Part shown: positions 45,655 through 54,521 of the stretch, in pieces
How positions within the stretch are numbered: the stretch's first letter is position 1
Layout: each line of letters opens with the position of its first letter
Assembly: GCA_947625705.1 (NCBI GenBank)
Contig: CANQPG010000003.1
Coordinates: forward strand, 1-64,000
Origin: an uncultured Peptococcaceae bacterium
Lineage (GTDB): Bacteria > Bacillota > Dehalobacteriia > UBA4068 > UBA4997
DNA length: 64,000 bases
Direction: 5' to 3'
Program-made: the position numbers and the translations under genes
The notes under the pieces: model-generated
The model's input: only the letters and a program-made list of their open reading frames with translations
The model's database searches: none
What the model was told of the DNA's origin: nothing

Positions 45655-45736
45655 CGTTGTTTCCAACCCTTTCTTTTCTTTTTTAATGATTTTGCGCCGA
45701 AAAGCCGCCGCCGAAACGGGGATACTCGGCAAAATC

Positions 45737-45754
45737 TGTACAAAAATCCGTACA
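45737..45754. promoter_or_regulatory. Palindromic operator in the ABC transporter promoter region
   Basis: TGTAC, eight bases, GTACA, placed just downstream of the leftward -10. Position suits a repressor. Confidence 0.5.
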
Positions 45755-45759
45755 ATTTG

Positions 45760-45788
45760 ATTTTAACTTGATATTTTCTTGATGTCAA
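45760..45788 (-). promoter_or_regulatory. Promoter of the amino-acid transporter operon
   Basis: TTGACA (45788-45783), 17-bp spacer, TAAAAT (45765-45760) on the minus strand. Confidence 0.8.
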
Positions 45789-45865
45789 GGGGGAAGAGCG
45801 GCAAAACTGCCCAAAACACGACAAAAGGCGAAAGTACTTTGTATTCTGAATAACGGACGAACGGA

Positions 45866-45894
45866 TTGTATTTTGCCGCGCGATGTGATAGTAT
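45866..45894 (+). promoter_or_regulatory. Promoter of the coiled-coil protein gene
   Basis: TTGTAT, 17-bp spacer, TAGTAT (45889-45894). Confidence 0.55.
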
Positions 45895-45934
45895 ATATAA
45901 AAGTAGTTTTTTAGCTGAAACGGAGGGACATATT

Positions 45935-46459
45935 ATGGGTTTTATGGACAAAGCAATGGACGCGGCCAAGAGTTTGGGTCAGGCGGCGGGCGATCTTGCC
46001 AAGACTGCCGGGGATAAGGCGCAGGATCTGGCGCAGGCCGCCAAGGAGAAAACGGCTTATCTGAAAGAGGTCTCGGCGCTGAAGAACGCTATCCGCGACC
46101 AAAAGGGCGTCATCGCCAGCAGCAAAATGGCGATCGCCGAACGTATGCTGGAGCTTTTGGACGCCGGCGAGGCCAATATCCCCGACGATATCAAGGAGCT
46201 GGGGGCTAAGGTGAAAGACGCGCTGGCCAAGATCACGGCGCTTGAGGGGCAGATCGAGGAGCTGAAAGCCGCGGCTGCCGCCAAGAACCCCGAAATGGAG
46301 CAGGAGCTTTCCAAGGCCATTGCCGAAATTGACAAGGAGCAGGCGGTGGATATCCAGCCGGAACAGGCTGCGCCGGCGGCGGCGGAAACCCCGGCGGAAA
46401 CCCCCGCGGAAACCCCGGCAGCAGCAGATACTGCGGCAGAGGAAAAACCGGCGGAATAA
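45935..46459 (+). CDS. Alanine-rich coiled-coil protein of unknown function
   Basis: 174 residues with no recognised family. Residues 1-45 are an amphipathic, LEA-like Ala/Lys stretch (AAKSLGQAAGDLAKTAGDKA). Residues 45-130 form coiled coil with a GEANIPDDIKELGAK break. The tail is a short Pro/Ala/Glu repeat (AAETPAETPAETPAA). No signal peptide or membrane segment. GGAGGG lies seven bases before the ATG. It has its own promoter and a terminator, so it is likely a monocistronic gene. The tail repeat at the DNA level (cggaaaccc three times) could vary in copy number. Confidence 0.75.
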   Translation: MGFMDKAMDAAKSLGQAAGDLAKTAGDKAQDLAQAAKEKTAYLKEVSALKNAIRDQKGVIASSKMAIAERMLELLDAGEANIPDDIKELGAKVKDALAKITALEGQIEELKAAAAAKNPEMEQELSKAIAEIDKEQAVDIQPEQAAPAAAETPAETPAETPAAADTAAEEKPAE

Positions 46460-46460
46460 A

Positions 46461-46490
46461 CGTTTTTGCGAAAAAGCGCAAAAATTTCTG
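46461..46490 (+). terminator. Terminator after the coiled-coil gene
   Basis: TTTTTGCG / CGCAAAAA stem around a five-A loop, followed by TTTC. Confidence 0.55.
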
Positions 46491-46514
46491 GAAAATGACG
46501 AGATTCTCTTGATT

Positions 46515-46543
46515 TTTTGGCCGGATATTGCTATCTTTATAAT
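46515..46543 (+). promoter_or_regulatory. Candidate promoter of the ferredoxin gene
   Basis: TATAAT at 46538-46543; the -35 position holds only a weak TTTTGG. Confidence 0.4.
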
Positions 46544-46590
46544 AGTAGGTTAGCTTTAACAAGAGATTATTTACTTAGGGGGTATCTGCT

Positions 46591-46758
46591 ATGATGAAGA
46601 TTTCTGAGGAATGTATCATGTGCGGCACTTGCGCTTCCGTTTGCCCGATGGGCGCGATCAAGGAAGGCGACGGCAAGTACGAGATCGACACCGACGTCTG
46701 CGTGGAATGTGGCGCCTGCATGGCCAACTGCCCGGTCGGCGCGATCAAGCAGGAATAG
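46591..46758 (+). CDS. 2[4Fe-4S] ferredoxin, clostridial type
   Basis: 55 residues with two complete cluster motifs: CIMCGTCASVCP and CVECGACMANCP, each followed by a (V/M)GAI turn. It carries low-potential electrons, for example for radical SAM enzymes, hydrogenase or pyruvate:ferredoxin oxidoreductase, and the isoprenoid enzyme IspG encoded downstream also needs reduced ferredoxin or flavodoxin. AGGGGGT lies seven bases before the first ATG. The gene is compact and the pattern unambiguous. Confidence 0.97.
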   Translation: MMKISEECIMCGTCASVCPMGAIKEGDGKYEIDTDVCVECGACMANCPVGAIKQE

Positions 46759-46831
46759 TTCCGGCGGAAAATTGCATCAAAGCCCTCGTCGGTTTGCCCG
46801 GCGGGGGCTTAGGTATATAAGGTGACGTTTG

Positions 46832-47602
46832 ATGAATATGGATTATGTGGCGAAGCTGGAAGCGGCGACCGGCCTGAAATTTGACCCGGCCAAGCTCCCC
46901 CGGCATATTGCTATCGTGATGGACGGCAACGGCCGCTGGGCGAAGCAGCGCGGGCAGGAGCGTTCCTCCGGCCACCGCGCGGGCGTGGAGGCGCTGGAGG
47001 ACGTGGTCATCGCCTGCCGCAATTTAGGGGTAGGGTATCTGACGGTCTATGCGTTCTCTACCGAAAACTGGAGCCGTCCCGCCGCCGAGGTGGGCACGCT
47101 GATGAGTTTATTGAGCGAGTTTGCCGCCAGCAAGCTGAAACGTCTGCACGACAATCAGGTGGAGGTGCGGGTGCTGGGCAATTTTGCGGGGCTGCCCGTG
47201 CTGCAGCGGGCGGCGCTGAACCGTTTGATGGCCGCCACCAATAACGTGCGGACGGCGGACGAGGGGCTGGTGCTGAACCTGGCGCTGAATTACGGCGGCC
47301 GGGCGGAGATCCTCGCAGGGCTTAAGCGGGCGGCGGCGGAGTTATCGCCCAAGGAATTGCAGGAGCTGACGGAGGAGCGCTTCGGCGATTTCCTCACCAC
47401 AGCCGGCCAGCCCGACCCGGACTTGCTGATACGCACCTCCGGGGAGCTTCGGCTCAGCAATTTTCTGCTGTGGCAGCTGGCTTACGCCGAGTTTTACTTC
47501 ACCGAAACGCTCTGGCCGGATTTTGATGCGGCGGAGCTGTTCCGTGCCGTCTGCGCTTATCAGCAGCGGGATCGCCGCTTTGGCGCGGTGCGGAGCGAGT
47601 AA
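46832..47602 (+). CDS. uppS: Isoprenyl transferase (undecaprenyl diphosphate synthase)
   Basis: 256 residues. Family motifs: HIAIVMDGNGRWAKQRG (catalytic Asp, phosphate-binding Arg), GHRAGVEALEDV, TVYAFSTENWSRP, LNYGGRAEI and DLLIRTSGELRLSNFLLWQ with AYAEFYF. It extends FPP in cis to C55-PP, the lipid carrier for cell-wall synthesis. First gene of the envelope run; ATG 46832 follows AAGGTG by seven bases. Confidence 0.97.
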   Translation: MNMDYVAKLEAATGLKFDPAKLPRHIAIVMDGNGRWAKQRGQERSSGHRAGVEALEDVVIACRNLGVGYLTVYAFSTENWSRPAAEVGTLMSLLSEFAASKLKRLHDNQVEVRVLGNFAGLPVLQRAALNRLMAATNNVRTADEGLVLNLALNYGGRAEILAGLKRAAAELSPKELQELTEERFGDFLTTAGQPDPDLLIRTSGELRLSNFLLWQLAYAEFYFTETLWPDFDAAELFRAVCAYQQRDRRFGAVRSE

Positions 47603-47644
47603 CGAAAAGGGTTCCAAATAGGGTACGAAAGGGGCGGTTGCCCG

Positions 47645-48442
47645 GTGTTTCAGGAAAGAGTTTTAAGCAGCGTGGCCATTGTGGCGCTGATCTTCACCGG
47701 CATGTTTATCGGCGGCTGGCTGTGGGTCGGTCTCGTCATGCTGCTTATCCTCGGCGCGCAGAAAGAATACGCCGATATGCTGCGGCTGAAAGGCTATACC
47801 GTGCCGCTGCCGCTGCTCTCCATCTTGGCGGTGGTGATGGTCGGCATGCAGAATTACAACATCGGCATTATCAGCGAGCTGGCGCTGGTCATCTCGTTTG
47901 TGGCGCTGATCGTCTGGCTGATCAGCACGCAGGACGATTTTGCCAACTATGCTTACGGACTGGTGGGTTATATGATGCTGGCCTGGGCGTTATCTTTTCT
48001 GGTGTGTCTGCAAAACATTTACGAGGGCTGGCTGATCACGCTGCTGGCGTTTCTGATCGTGTGGACGACGGACGCGGGGGCGTATTGTATCGGTATGCTG
48101 ATCGGGCGGCATAAAATGGCGCCCGTCATCAGCCCCAAGAAATCGTGGGAGGGCGCGATCGGCGGCACGCTTTGCTGCCTGATCGTGGTCAGCGTCTATA
48201 ACCATTTTCTGCTGCAATATCCGTGGTGGTTTGTGGCCATGGTGGCGCTGTTCTGCTCGGTAGCGGGGCAGGTGGGCGATCTGCTGGAAAGCTGGCTGAA
48301 GCGCTGGGTCGGCGTCAAGGATTCCGGCGATCTGATCCCCGGCCACGGCGGTCTGATGGATCGCTTCGACAGCATGGTGATGGTGGCGCCCACGCTGTAT
48401 TATTTGCTGGTGCTGTATCATAGTATTAGTATCTATTTTTAA
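47645..48442 (+). CDS. cdsA: Phosphatidate cytidylyltransferase
   Basis: 265 residues with about seven membrane helices and the C-terminal family signature KDSGDLIPGHGGLMDRFD, plus SPKKSWEGAIGG. It makes CDP-diacylglycerol from phosphatidate and CTP for phospholipid synthesis. The start is GTG 47645. The gene follows uppS in the order conserved in Firmicutes. Confidence 0.97.
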   Translation: MFQERVLSSVAIVALIFTGMFIGGWLWVGLVMLLILGAQKEYADMLRLKGYTVPLPLLSILAVVMVGMQNYNIGIISELALVISFVALIVWLISTQDDFANYAYGLVGYMMLAWALSFLVCLQNIYEGWLITLLAFLIVWTTDAGAYCIGMLIGRHKMAPVISPKKSWEGAIGGTLCCLIVVSVYNHFLLQYPWWFVAMVALFCSVAGQVGDLLESWLKRWVGVKDSGDLIPGHGGLMDRFDSMVMVAPTLYYLLVLYHSISIYF

Positions 48443-48475
48443 CGCGGGCGGGCTATACGCGTTCGAGGTGGTCTG

Positions 48476-49360
48476 ATGCTGGCGGCGTATTTGATGCCGT
48501 TTCTGCTGGCGCTGCTGTTTTCGCTGCTGCTGGAAGCGCCGATAAAATGGCTGACGGGCGTTTTCGGAAGCCGCCGCCCGGCTGCCCGCTGTGTGTTCGG
48601 TTTGTTTTTATCGCTGGCTCTGCTGGCGTTTGGGCTGGGCTTTTCGCGTCTTTTGGCCGAGGCGGAGCATTTGCTGTTTTATCTGGCGTCGTTTGACTGG
48701 CCGCAGGAGCTGCTGCCGCTGGGTCTGGAGAATTACGGGCTGGAGCTTCTCTCGGCCGGGACGCGGTTTCTGCGCGCCACACCGGAGGTGCTGCTCGGCT
48801 TCTTCGTCACGCTGTTTGCGACGTATTATCTGGCATTGGAGCCTGATCTGCCGGTGCGGGCGCTCTCGCTTATTCTGCCGTCCCGTTTCTATACGCGGCT
48901 GGCGGTGGTTTATGCCAAGGCGCTGGCGGCTTTTGCGGCATATCTGCGGGCGCAGGCGGCGGTGGTGTTATGCACCACGCTGCTATCTATGCTGGGGCTA
49001 AAGCTGCTCGGCGTGGATTATGTGCTGCTGCTGGCGCTGGTGCTGGGGCTGCTGGATCTTTTGCCGATGCTGGGGCCGGGCACGCTGCTGCTCCCGTGGG
49101 CGGCGCTTTCCTATTGGCGGGGCGAGGCGGAGCTGGCGCTGGGTCTCCTCTTACTGTACGGCGTGATTATTCTGGTGCGGCAGCTGGTGGAGCCGCGCAT
49201 TATGGGCGCTGGGCTGGGGCTGCACCCTTTGGCGGCGCTGGCCGCCGGGTTTTTGGGGCTTTCGTTGTTTGGGGCGTTCGGCCTGCTGTTGGGGCCGCTT
49301 TTGGCCAGCCTCAGCTATTTTGTCTTTTGTGAGAGCCGCCGGGAAAAGGCGGCGGTTTGA
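48476..49360 (+). CDS. AI-2E/YtvI-family multi-pass membrane protein
   Basis: 294 residues, mostly hydrophobic, with about seven helices. The FATYYLALEPDLPVRALSLIL segment and the C-terminal LLDLLPMLGPGTLLLPWA and LVRQLVEPRIMGAGLGLHPL are typical of the AI-2E (UPF0118) transporter family, whose members include YtvI, PerM and sodium-proton antiporters. Here the N terminus is short by about 40 residues compared with many members. GAGGTGG lies just before the ATG. It sits inside the cdsA-dxr run, an unusual insertion. Confidence 0.85.
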   Translation: MLAAYLMPFLLALLFSLLLEAPIKWLTGVFGSRRPAARCVFGLFLSLALLAFGLGFSRLLAEAEHLLFYLASFDWPQELLPLGLENYGLELLSAGTRFLRATPEVLLGFFVTLFATYYLALEPDLPVRALSLILPSRFYTRLAVVYAKALAAFAAYLRAQAAVVLCTTLLSMLGLKLLGVDYVLLLALVLGLLDLLPMLGPGTLLLPWAALSYWRGEAELALGLLLLYGVIILVRQLVEPRIMGAGLGLHPLAALAAGFLGLSLFGAFGLLLGPLLASLSYFVFCESRREKAAV

Positions 49361-49380
49361 GTTTGGGAGAATTATTCAAT

Positions 49381-50541
49381 ATGAAGAAAATCGTGGTTTG
49401 CGGCTCTACCGGGTCGATCGGCCGCCAGACTCTGGAGGTCTGCGCCTGGTTTCCGCAGGATTTGCAGGTGGCGGCGCTCACCGGCGGCGGCAATGTGCGG
49501 CTGCTGGCCGAGCAGGTGAAAAAATTTCACCCGCAGGCGGTGGCGCTGGCGGACGAGAGTAAATATGCCGAGCTGAAAGAGCTGCTTGCCGGCGAAAAAG
49601 TCGAAATACTTGTCGGCGAGGCGGGCGTCTGCCAGGCGGCGGCCTGGCCGGGGGCGGATTTGCAGGTGGCGGCTATTTCCGGGCTGGCCGGGCTGAAACC
49701 GACGCTTTGCGGCATAGAAGCGGGGCTGGATATTGCTTTTGCCAACAAAGAGGTGCTGGTGGCGGGCGGCGAGCTGGTCATGCGGCAGGTGCGGGAGCGC
49801 CAAGTGGGTTTCTTCCCGGTGGACAGCGAACATTCCGCCATCTGGCAGTGTCTGGACGGACGCGGCCGGCCGGAAGCGCTGGTGCTGACCTGCTCCGGCG
49901 GGGCGTTGAAAGACAAAACGGCGGCGGAGATATACCACGCCACCCCGCGGGAAACATTAAAACACCCCACATGGCAGATGGGCGCGAAGATCACGGTCGA
50001 TTCCGCCACGCTGATGAACAAGGGGCTGGAAATTATTGAGGCGCATTGGCTGTTCGATATGCCGTATGCTAAGATCAGCGCCGTTATCCACCCGGAGAGC
50101 ATTATCCATTCGATGGTGCAGTACGCCGACGGCTCGCTGCTGGCGCAGCTGAGCTATCCCGATATGCGGCTGCCCATTCAGTTTGCGCTGTTCTATCCGG
50201 AGCGCAAAGCGAACCCGTTAAAGCCGCTGGATTTTCCAACGCTTGGCAGCTTAACATTCCGGGCGCCTGACGAGGAGCGTTTTCCATGTCTTAAGCTGGC
50301 ACGTTTGGCGGGCGAGGCGGGCGGCACCATGCCCGCGGTGCTTTCCGGCGCCAATGAGGTGCTGAACGCGGCGTTTTTGGCGGAGCAAATTCCGCTGGGG
50401 CAAATCTATGAGGGCGTGGTGGCGGTGTTGGCCGCGCATAAAAATACATCGGCGGCCAGTCTGGAAAATATTGCGGCGGCGGACGCCTGGGCACGGCGCG
50501 AGGCGGCGCTGTGGCTGCAAAAGCAGGCCGCAAAAAATTAA
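49381..50541 (+). CDS. dxr: 1-deoxy-D-xylulose 5-phosphate reductoisomerase
   Basis: 386 residues. NADPH-binding VVCGSTGSIGRQTLEV, FANKEVLVAGGELV, metal and substrate residues in FFPVDSEHSAIWQCL and TVDSATLMNKGLEIIEAHWLF are present. It makes MEP, committing carbon to the non-mevalonate isoprenoid pathway; ispG in the same cluster is a later step. ATG 49381 begins the Rossmann fold directly and has GGGAGA upstream. Confidence 0.98.
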   Translation: MKKIVVCGSTGSIGRQTLEVCAWFPQDLQVAALTGGGNVRLLAEQVKKFHPQAVALADESKYAELKELLAGEKVEILVGEAGVCQAAAWPGADLQVAAISGLAGLKPTLCGIEAGLDIAFANKEVLVAGGELVMRQVRERQVGFFPVDSEHSAIWQCLDGRGRPEALVLTCSGGALKDKTAAEIYHATPRETLKHPTWQMGAKITVDSATLMNKGLEIIEAHWLFDMPYAKISAVIHPESIIHSMVQYADGSLLAQLSYPDMRLPIQFALFYPERKANPLKPLDFPTLGSLTFRAPDEERFPCLKLARLAGEAGGTMPAVLSGANEVLNAAFLAEQIPLGQIYEGVVAVLAAHKNTSAASLENIAAADAWARREAALWLQKQAAKN

Positions 50542-50555
50542 CGGCAAAAAGGTGT

Positions 50556-50583
50556 TTGCAAACGCGATAATTTATTGTATACT
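50556..50583 (+). promoter_or_regulatory. Candidate internal promoter before rseP
   Basis: TTGCAA, 16-bp spacer, TATACT (50578-50583), in the 77-bp gap after dxr. Confidence 0.5.
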
Positions 50584-50618
50584 TATAAGATAGTGTATTG
50601 TGATACGGAGGCGTTATT

Positions 50619-51641
50619 TTGAGCATAGTCTACACATTGATCATACTGTGCGTGCTGGTGCTGGTGCATGAGTTTGGGCATTTTATCGTGGCCAAAAAGT
50701 GCGGCGTGCTGGTGGAGGAATTTTCCATCGGCATGGGGCCCAGGCTCGGCGGCTGGCAGCGCGGCGAGACGACGTATTCCGTCCGCGCCTTTCCCATCGG
50801 CGGCTTTGTCAATATGCTGGGCGAGGCGGAGGGCAGCGATAACCCCCGCGCGTTCTGCAACAAAAGTGTTTGGGCGCGTATGGCGATCACGTTTGCGGGG
50901 CCGCTGATGAACCTGCTGGTGGCGGTGGTGTTCTTCCTGGTCGCGTTCATGTATTTCGGCACGCCCGCCGCGAACGGCCTTGTCGGCACGGTGGGGGAAA
51001 ACACCCCGGCAGCCGTGGCGGGGCTGGCTTCCGGTGACGTGATAGTTTCCTTGCAGGCGGAGGGCGGGCAGCCTGCCGCCATTGCCGGTTGGGACGATAT
51101 TTCCGCTTTCATGGCGCAGGTTCAGCCGGGCGATACGGTGACGGTGGGCTATCAGCGCGGCGGCGCGGCTTTTACGGCGAGCCTTGTCACCGCCGCCAAC
51201 GAGAACGGCGGCGCTATGCTCGGCGTGACGCAGGGCATACAGCGGGCGGATATTTTGGGCTCGCTCTCATTGGGGTTTGCCACCACGGTAAACTTCACGG
51301 TGCTGGTGCTGCAATCGCTGTGGGAAATGATTACGGGCGCAGCCCCGGTAGAGGTGGCCGGCCCGGTGGGCATGGTGACGCTGGTGGGCGAATACGCCGA
51401 CGTGGGGCTGATGTATCTCTTTTTGTTCGCGGGTATGCTCTCGGTGAACCTGGGCGTGATGAACCTGCTGCCGATCCCGGCGCTGGACGGCGCGCGGCTG
51501 CTGTTCCTGCTGGTGGAGGCGGTGCGGCGCAAGCCGGTCGACCGCGATAAGGAAGCGATGGTCAACATGATCGGCTTCATGCTGCTGATGGGCTTAATGC
51601 TGCTGGTGACGTATTTTGATATAACCAAACTGATAAATTAG
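50619..51641 (+). CDS. rseP: Site-2 RIP metalloprotease RseP/YluC (RasP) family
   Basis: 340 residues. The zinc motif VHEFGHFIVAKKCGV is in the first membrane helix, a PDZ domain spans about residues 120-190, and NLLPIPALDGARLLF supplies the NxxPxxxLDG motif in a late helix. It cuts transmembrane anti-sigma factors and signal peptide remnants within the membrane. TTG 50619 is the start, with ACGGAGG upstream. ispG follows after 12 bp. Confidence 0.96.
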   Translation: MSIVYTLIILCVLVLVHEFGHFIVAKKCGVLVEEFSIGMGPRLGGWQRGETTYSVRAFPIGGFVNMLGEAEGSDNPRAFCNKSVWARMAITFAGPLMNLLVAVVFFLVAFMYFGTPAANGLVGTVGENTPAAVAGLASGDVIVSLQAEGGQPAAIAGWDDISAFMAQVQPGDTVTVGYQRGGAAFTASLVTAANENGGAMLGVTQGIQRADILGSLSLGFATTVNFTVLVLQSLWEMITGAAPVEVAGPVGMVTLVGEYADVGLMYLFLFAGMLSVNLGVMNLLPIPALDGARLLFLLVEAVRRKPVDRDKEAMVNMIGFMLLMGLMLLVTYFDITKLIN

Positions 51642-51653
51642 CGGAGAAAATTT

Positions 51654-52715
51654 ATGTTGGAAAGAAGAAAAACCCGCCAAATCATGGTGGGCAATGTGCC
51701 GGTTGGCGGCGGCGCCCCGATCGCCATTCAGTCGATGACCAACACCGACACGGCGGACGCGGCGGCGACATTGGCGCAGATACGGCGGCTGGCGGAGGCC
51801 GGCTGCGATATCGTGCGGCTGACGGTGCCGGACGCGCGGGCGGCGGCGGCTTTAAGCGATATCATACCTGAAAGCCCCGTGCCGCTGATCGCGGATATCC
51901 ATTTTGATTATAAGCTGGCGCTTGCCGCATTGGATAAGGGTATCGCGGGTCTGCGGATCAACCCCGGCAACATCGGCAGTGCGGAAAAAGTGCGCGCAGT
52001 GGCGCGGGCGGCGAAAGAGCGCGGCGTGCCGATACGTATTGGCGTGAACAGCGGCTCGCTCGGCAAAGATATTCTGGCCAAACACGGCAATGTCTCGGCG
52101 GCGGCGCTGGTGGAGAGTGCCATGCAGGAAATTGCGGCTTTGGAGGCCGAGGATTTTTACGACATCAAAATCTCGCTGAAGGCCAGCAATGTGCCGTTAA
52201 TGCTGGCAGCTTACCGCGAGCTGGCAAAAATGGTGGATTATCCCTTTCATATCGGCGTGACGGAGGCGGGCACGCCCCGCCGCGGCAGTATCAAATCCGC
52301 CGTCGGTATCGGGGCTTTGCTGGCCGAGGGGTTGGGCGATACGCTGCGCGTGTCTTTGACCGGCGACCCGGTGGAGGAGGTCTTCGTCGCCAAGGAGATA
52401 TTGCGGAGCCTTGGCCTTTATGATAAGGGCGTGAATTATATCGTCTGCCCCACCTGCGGGCGCACGAAGATCGACCTGCCGCGTATCGCGGCGGAAATTG
52501 AACGCCGGGTGGAGGCGCTGCACATTGAAAAGCCGCTGACGCTGGCGGTGATGGGGTGCGTGGTGAACGGCCCGGGCGAGGCGCGCGAGGCTGATTTCGG
52601 TCTGGCGGGCGGCGATGGCGAGGGCCTCATCTTTACCAAGGGTGAGGTCATCGGTAAATACCCGGAAGCGTTGCTGGTGGACAAGTTTATGGAGCTGATT
52701 CAGCAGGCCATATAA
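51654..52715 (+). CDS. ispG: 4-hydroxy-3-methylbut-2-enyl-diphosphate synthase (flavodoxin/ferredoxin)
   Basis: 353 residues. The TIM-barrel part has QSMTNTDTADAAATLAQI and PLIADIHFDYKLAL; the iron-sulfur domain has CPTCGRTKIDL and AVMGCVVNGPGEA. It reduces MEcPP to HMBPP in the penultimate MEP-pathway step with one [4Fe-4S] cluster. This is the short bacterial form, without the plant-type insert. Gap to proS is 39 bp. Confidence 0.98.
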   Translation: MLERRKTRQIMVGNVPVGGGAPIAIQSMTNTDTADAAATLAQIRRLAEAGCDIVRLTVPDARAAAALSDIIPESPVPLIADIHFDYKLALAALDKGIAGLRINPGNIGSAEKVRAVARAAKERGVPIRIGVNSGSLGKDILAKHGNVSAAALVESAMQEIAALEAEDFYDIKISLKASNVPLMLAAYRELAKMVDYPFHIGVTEAGTPRRGSIKSAVGIGALLAEGLGDTLRVSLTGDPVEEVFVAKEILRSLGLYDKGVNYIVCPTCGRTKIDLPRIAAEIERRVEALHIEKPLTLAVMGCVVNGPGEAREADFGLAGGDGEGLIFTKGEVIGKYPEALLVDKFMELIQQAI

Positions 52716-52754
52716 ATTTTTGTACATATATAATGTATTTGGGAGGACGAATTG

Positions 52755-54470
52755 ATGAAAGCAAGCAAAATGTTGGCGCCCACGCTGCGCGAGGTGCCGG
52801 CGGAGGCCGAAATTGCCAGCCACAAATTAATGCTGCGGGCGGGCATGATGCGGAAAGTGGCGTCCGGTGTGTACACGTATCTGCCGCTGGCGTGGCGCTC
52901 TATCCGCAAAATCGAGCAGATAATCCGCGAGGAGATGGACGCCAAGGGCGGGCAGGAGCTTTTAATGCCCGCGGTGCAGCCCGCCGAGGTCTGGCAGGAG
53001 AGCGGGCGCTGGGGCGTTTACGGCGCGGAGCTTTGGCGGGTCAAAGACCGGAACGGCCGCGATTTCTGCCTTGGCCCCACGCACGAGGAGCTGATCAGCG
53101 TGACGGTGCGGGGCGACGTGCGCTCGTATAAGCAGCTGCCCCTGCTGCTTTACCAAATTCAGACGAAATATCGCGACGAGCGCCGCCCGCGCTTTGGGCT
53201 GATGCGCAGCCGCGAGTTCATTATGAAAGACCTCTATTCGTTCGACGTGGACGAGGCGGGGCTTTCGGAGAGCTATGCCAAGATGTATGACGCCTATTCC
53301 CGGGTATTTACCCGCTGCGGGCTGGATTTCCGCCCGGTGGAGGCGGACAGCGGTGCGATCGGCGGCAAAGGTAGCCATGAGTTTATGGCGCTGGCGGAGG
53401 CGGGCGAAAGCGCGATTTTGTACTGCGATACCTGCGATTACGCGGCCACCGACGAAATTGCCGGGCGCGAACCGCTGCCCGTTGAACCGGAGGAAATGCT
53501 GCCGATCGAGAAAGTGGATACCCCCAACTGCGGCACGGTGGAGGACGTGGCGAAGTTCTTGAATGTTCCCACCAACCGCATTGTCAAAACGATGTATTAT
53601 CAGGCGGACGACGAGCTGGTCATCGTGCTGATCCGCGGCGACCGCCGTATCAACGAAATCAAATTGCAGGGTCTCTTGGGCTGCAACGAGCTGGCGCTGG
53701 CCGATAACGCCAAGATCGAGCAGGGCGGCAGCAAGGTGGGTTACCTGGGGCCGGTCGGCGTGGAAAATATCAGGATATTGGCGGACGCCGAGGTGCCGCC
53801 GATGTTCAACGTCATCGTGGGCGCCAACGACGGCGAACGCCATCTGCTGAACGTCAACTTCCAGCGAGGTGATTTCCGCATTGACCAGGTGGCCGATCTG
53901 CGCTATCTGGAGGAGGGCGAGCAATGCCCGCATTGCGGCGGCCACCTGAAGCTGGCGCGCGGCATTGAGGTGGGGCAGATATTCAAGCTGCACACCAAAT
54001 ACAGCGACAGCCTGCACGTCAACTATGCCGCCGAGGACGGCGCCGAGCGCCCGATGGTGATGGGCTGCTACGGTATCGGCGTGGGGCGCACGATGGCCGC
54101 GGTGATCGAGCAGAGCCACGACGACGACGGCATTATCTGGCCGGTGGCCGTCGCTCCCTATCATGTGGTGATCATTCCGGTGAACGACCGCGAGCAGGCG
54201 CTGGTGGACACGGCGGCGAAGCTATATGACGAAATGACGGCGGCAGGGCTGGAGGCCGTGCTGGACGACCGGGGCGAGCGCGCCGGCGTGAAATTTAAGG
54301 ACGCCGACCTGATCGGCTATCCCGTGCGGATAACCGTGGGAGCGAAGTCGCTGGCCAAGGGCTGCGTGGAAGTCAAGATACGCAAGACGGGCGAAATGCA
54401 GGAGATACCCGTGGGCGACGTGACCGCCTGGCTGCATGATTTTGTGCAGGCCGAACTGGCTGTGAAATAA
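52755..54470 (+). CDS. proS: Prolyl-tRNA synthetase (bacterial type)
   Basis: 571 residues. The class II core has MLRAGMMRKVASGVYTYLPL, LGPTHEELIS (motif 2 region), YRDERRPRFGLMRSREF and GCYGIGVGRTMAAVIEQ (motif 3). The central insertion editing domain (about 220-400; VEDVAKFLNVP, NEIKLQGLLG) is present, so it should clear Ala-tRNA-Pro. A C-terminal anticodon domain ends the protein. ATG 52755 has GGAGG eight bases upstream. Confidence 0.98.
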   Translation: MKASKMLAPTLREVPAEAEIASHKLMLRAGMMRKVASGVYTYLPLAWRSIRKIEQIIREEMDAKGGQELLMPAVQPAEVWQESGRWGVYGAELWRVKDRNGRDFCLGPTHEELISVTVRGDVRSYKQLPLLLYQIQTKYRDERRPRFGLMRSREFIMKDLYSFDVDEAGLSESYAKMYDAYSRVFTRCGLDFRPVEADSGAIGGKGSHEFMALAEAGESAILYCDTCDYAATDEIAGREPLPVEPEEMLPIEKVDTPNCGTVEDVAKFLNVPTNRIVKTMYYQADDELVIVLIRGDRRINEIKLQGLLGCNELALADNAKIEQGGSKVGYLGPVGVENIRILADAEVPPMFNVIVGANDGERHLLNVNFQRGDFRIDQVADLRYLEEGEQCPHCGGHLKLARGIEVGQIFKLHTKYSDSLHVNYAAEDGAERPMVMGCYGIGVGRTMAAVIEQSHDDDGIIWPVAVAPYHVVIIPVNDREQALVDTAAKLYDEMTAAGLEAVLDDRGERAGVKFKDADLIGYPVRITVGAKSLAKGCVEVKIRKTGEMQEIPVGDVTAWLHDFVQAELAVK

Positions 54471-54521
54471 AACGGGCATTTTGGGAAGCCCGGGGCGATA
54501 GATTAGTATTGGGTGATTTTT

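Noticed and set aside
47638-48114. Plus-strand frame overlapping the start of cdsA
   Set aside because: It is the out-of-frame shadow of cdsA, whose membrane helices and signature are clear.
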